A stretch of DNA of 64,000 nucleotides. Origin: Meghimatium bilineatum (taxonomy: Eukaryota; Mollusca; Gastropoda; Stylommatophora; Philomycidae). Location: the NCBI GenBank assembly GCA_034231615.1, contig CM067298.1:4283834-4347833 (forward strand), given 5' to 3'. Within the stretch, counting starts at the first letter, position 1. The number at the start of each line of letters is the position of its first letter. Below are positions 63,199-64,000 of the stretch, in pieces. Position numbers and translations under genes: made by a program. The notes under the pieces are model-generated. The model worked only from the letters and a program-made list of their open reading frames with translations. It was not told the DNA's origin and made no database searches.

Positions 63199-64000
63199 GT
63201 AAGGTAACCTGTGTGTAATATGAGTATGTGTATCATTGTTATGTAGTCTCTGTTCACAATACAGTCTGTGACTTTTGTTACTGCGCATTTCAAGAGCATG
63301 GACCATCTGGTGCCTGAGATGTTCAGGTGGCTGCCATTTAATTGTGCTCCTCCTATGACTGGCATCTGTATGTACCGGTAGTTAAGAACTGGTATATCCT
63401 CCAATTTGGTATAATTTGTAACCTATTGGTATTAACACCCTTCATTCCTACATGTAGATATACTATGTTGTGTTTTGTCAATTTTTCATTTGTTTTGTTT
63501 TGTCTCTATTTCTTCAGTTTTCAAATGACAGTATTATTATTAAATCCCTTGTGACATTTGTGTTTTTATTTAGCATTGTGATGTGATCCTAGTCTGAGCC
63601 GATCTCCACTAGTCATATTTTGTGTCATATTCATGAGAAAGGCATGTTGATGAAAATGTCGATTTGTGTTTATCTGGTTTCTTCTAGTGATAAGCAAAAT
63701 TTCATTATCCTGTGTTTTCAGTTTGTGCCTGTTGAGTCTTAGTTTTCCAGCAGTACTACCGTATTATTGAGATGTGCAGAAGAATACTGTATTAGGCACA
63801 TATTTCTCATTGACCAGCAGCATCTTAGAGATGAAGTGATTAACTTCATGCTTGCCCATTCTCATGCTTGTTGGTTTTGCCTATGCAGAACATTTGTGAT
63901 CTAAACTGGTTTTCAACATGGACCATGGGGGACACAAAGATGACTTACAGGGGGGGGCATGAAGAAAAGATTTAAAATTGGGGTTGGGGGCAGGCGGAGT
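63199..64000. other. start of PTPN intron 7; possible transposon end
   Basis: No further exon is visible before the window ends. CTGGTTTTCAACATGGACCA at about 63904 followed by G-runs resembles the start of hAT-type repeats seen elsewhere here, but its other end is outside the window. Confidence 0.5.

Overview
This window is nuclear DNA from an invertebrate animal, with split genes, GT-AG introns, many non-LTR retrotransposons and DNA transposons, and an unusual load of minisatellites. The mix of RTE-like and RNase H-bearing LINEs, tRNA-derived SINEs, mariner and hAT elements plus very abundant short tandem arrays fits a lophotrochozoan, perhaps a gastropod mollusc. That placement is an inference, not something the sequence proves. 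There is no sign of prokaryotic operons, rRNA, CRISPR or viral genes.

The only host gene I can support occupies the last third on the + strand (about 42.73-63.20 kb, running off the right edge). Seven exons with consistent phases encode the first 226 residues of a FERM-domain protein whose N-terminus and FERM F1/F2 lobes match the PTPN3/PTPN4 (fly Ptpmeg) class of cytoskeletal tyrosine phosphatases. The rest of FERM, the PDZ domain and the phosphatase domain must lie to the right. The introns (0.8-5.1 kb) are filled with minisatellites, a complete mariner transposon with an open transposase frame, five LINE copies and several SINE-like elements. Every orientable element inside the gene lies antisense to it.

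The left two thirds (1-42.7 kb) hold no supported host gene. 0-11 kb: LINE and MITE debris and three minisatellites of 44, 51 and 33 bp. 11.5-19 kb: one RTE-like LINE on the + strand, interrupted first by a 1.26-kb retroposed element with an 11-bp target duplication, then by a 3.46-kb array of a 20-bp unit made from the LINE's own reverse-transcriptase codons. 19-28 kb: LINE fragments in both orientations and nested hAT and TA-flanked MITEs. 28-32 kb: five minisatellites. 32-40 kb: SINEs and an old RTE copy that was hit by a 5'-truncated LINE tail and later by a nearly intact 4.07-kb LINE (endonuclease, RT, RNase H) with a 9-bp target duplication and one in-frame TAG. 40-42 kb: a hAT MITE and a 58-bp array.

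Taken together the window records layered transposition. Target-site duplications read directly from the sequence allow relative dating at several loci, and tandem arrays (about a fifth of the window by my addition) both receive LINEs and arise from them. Copy numbers and boundaries of arrays are by eye and should be read as approximate.
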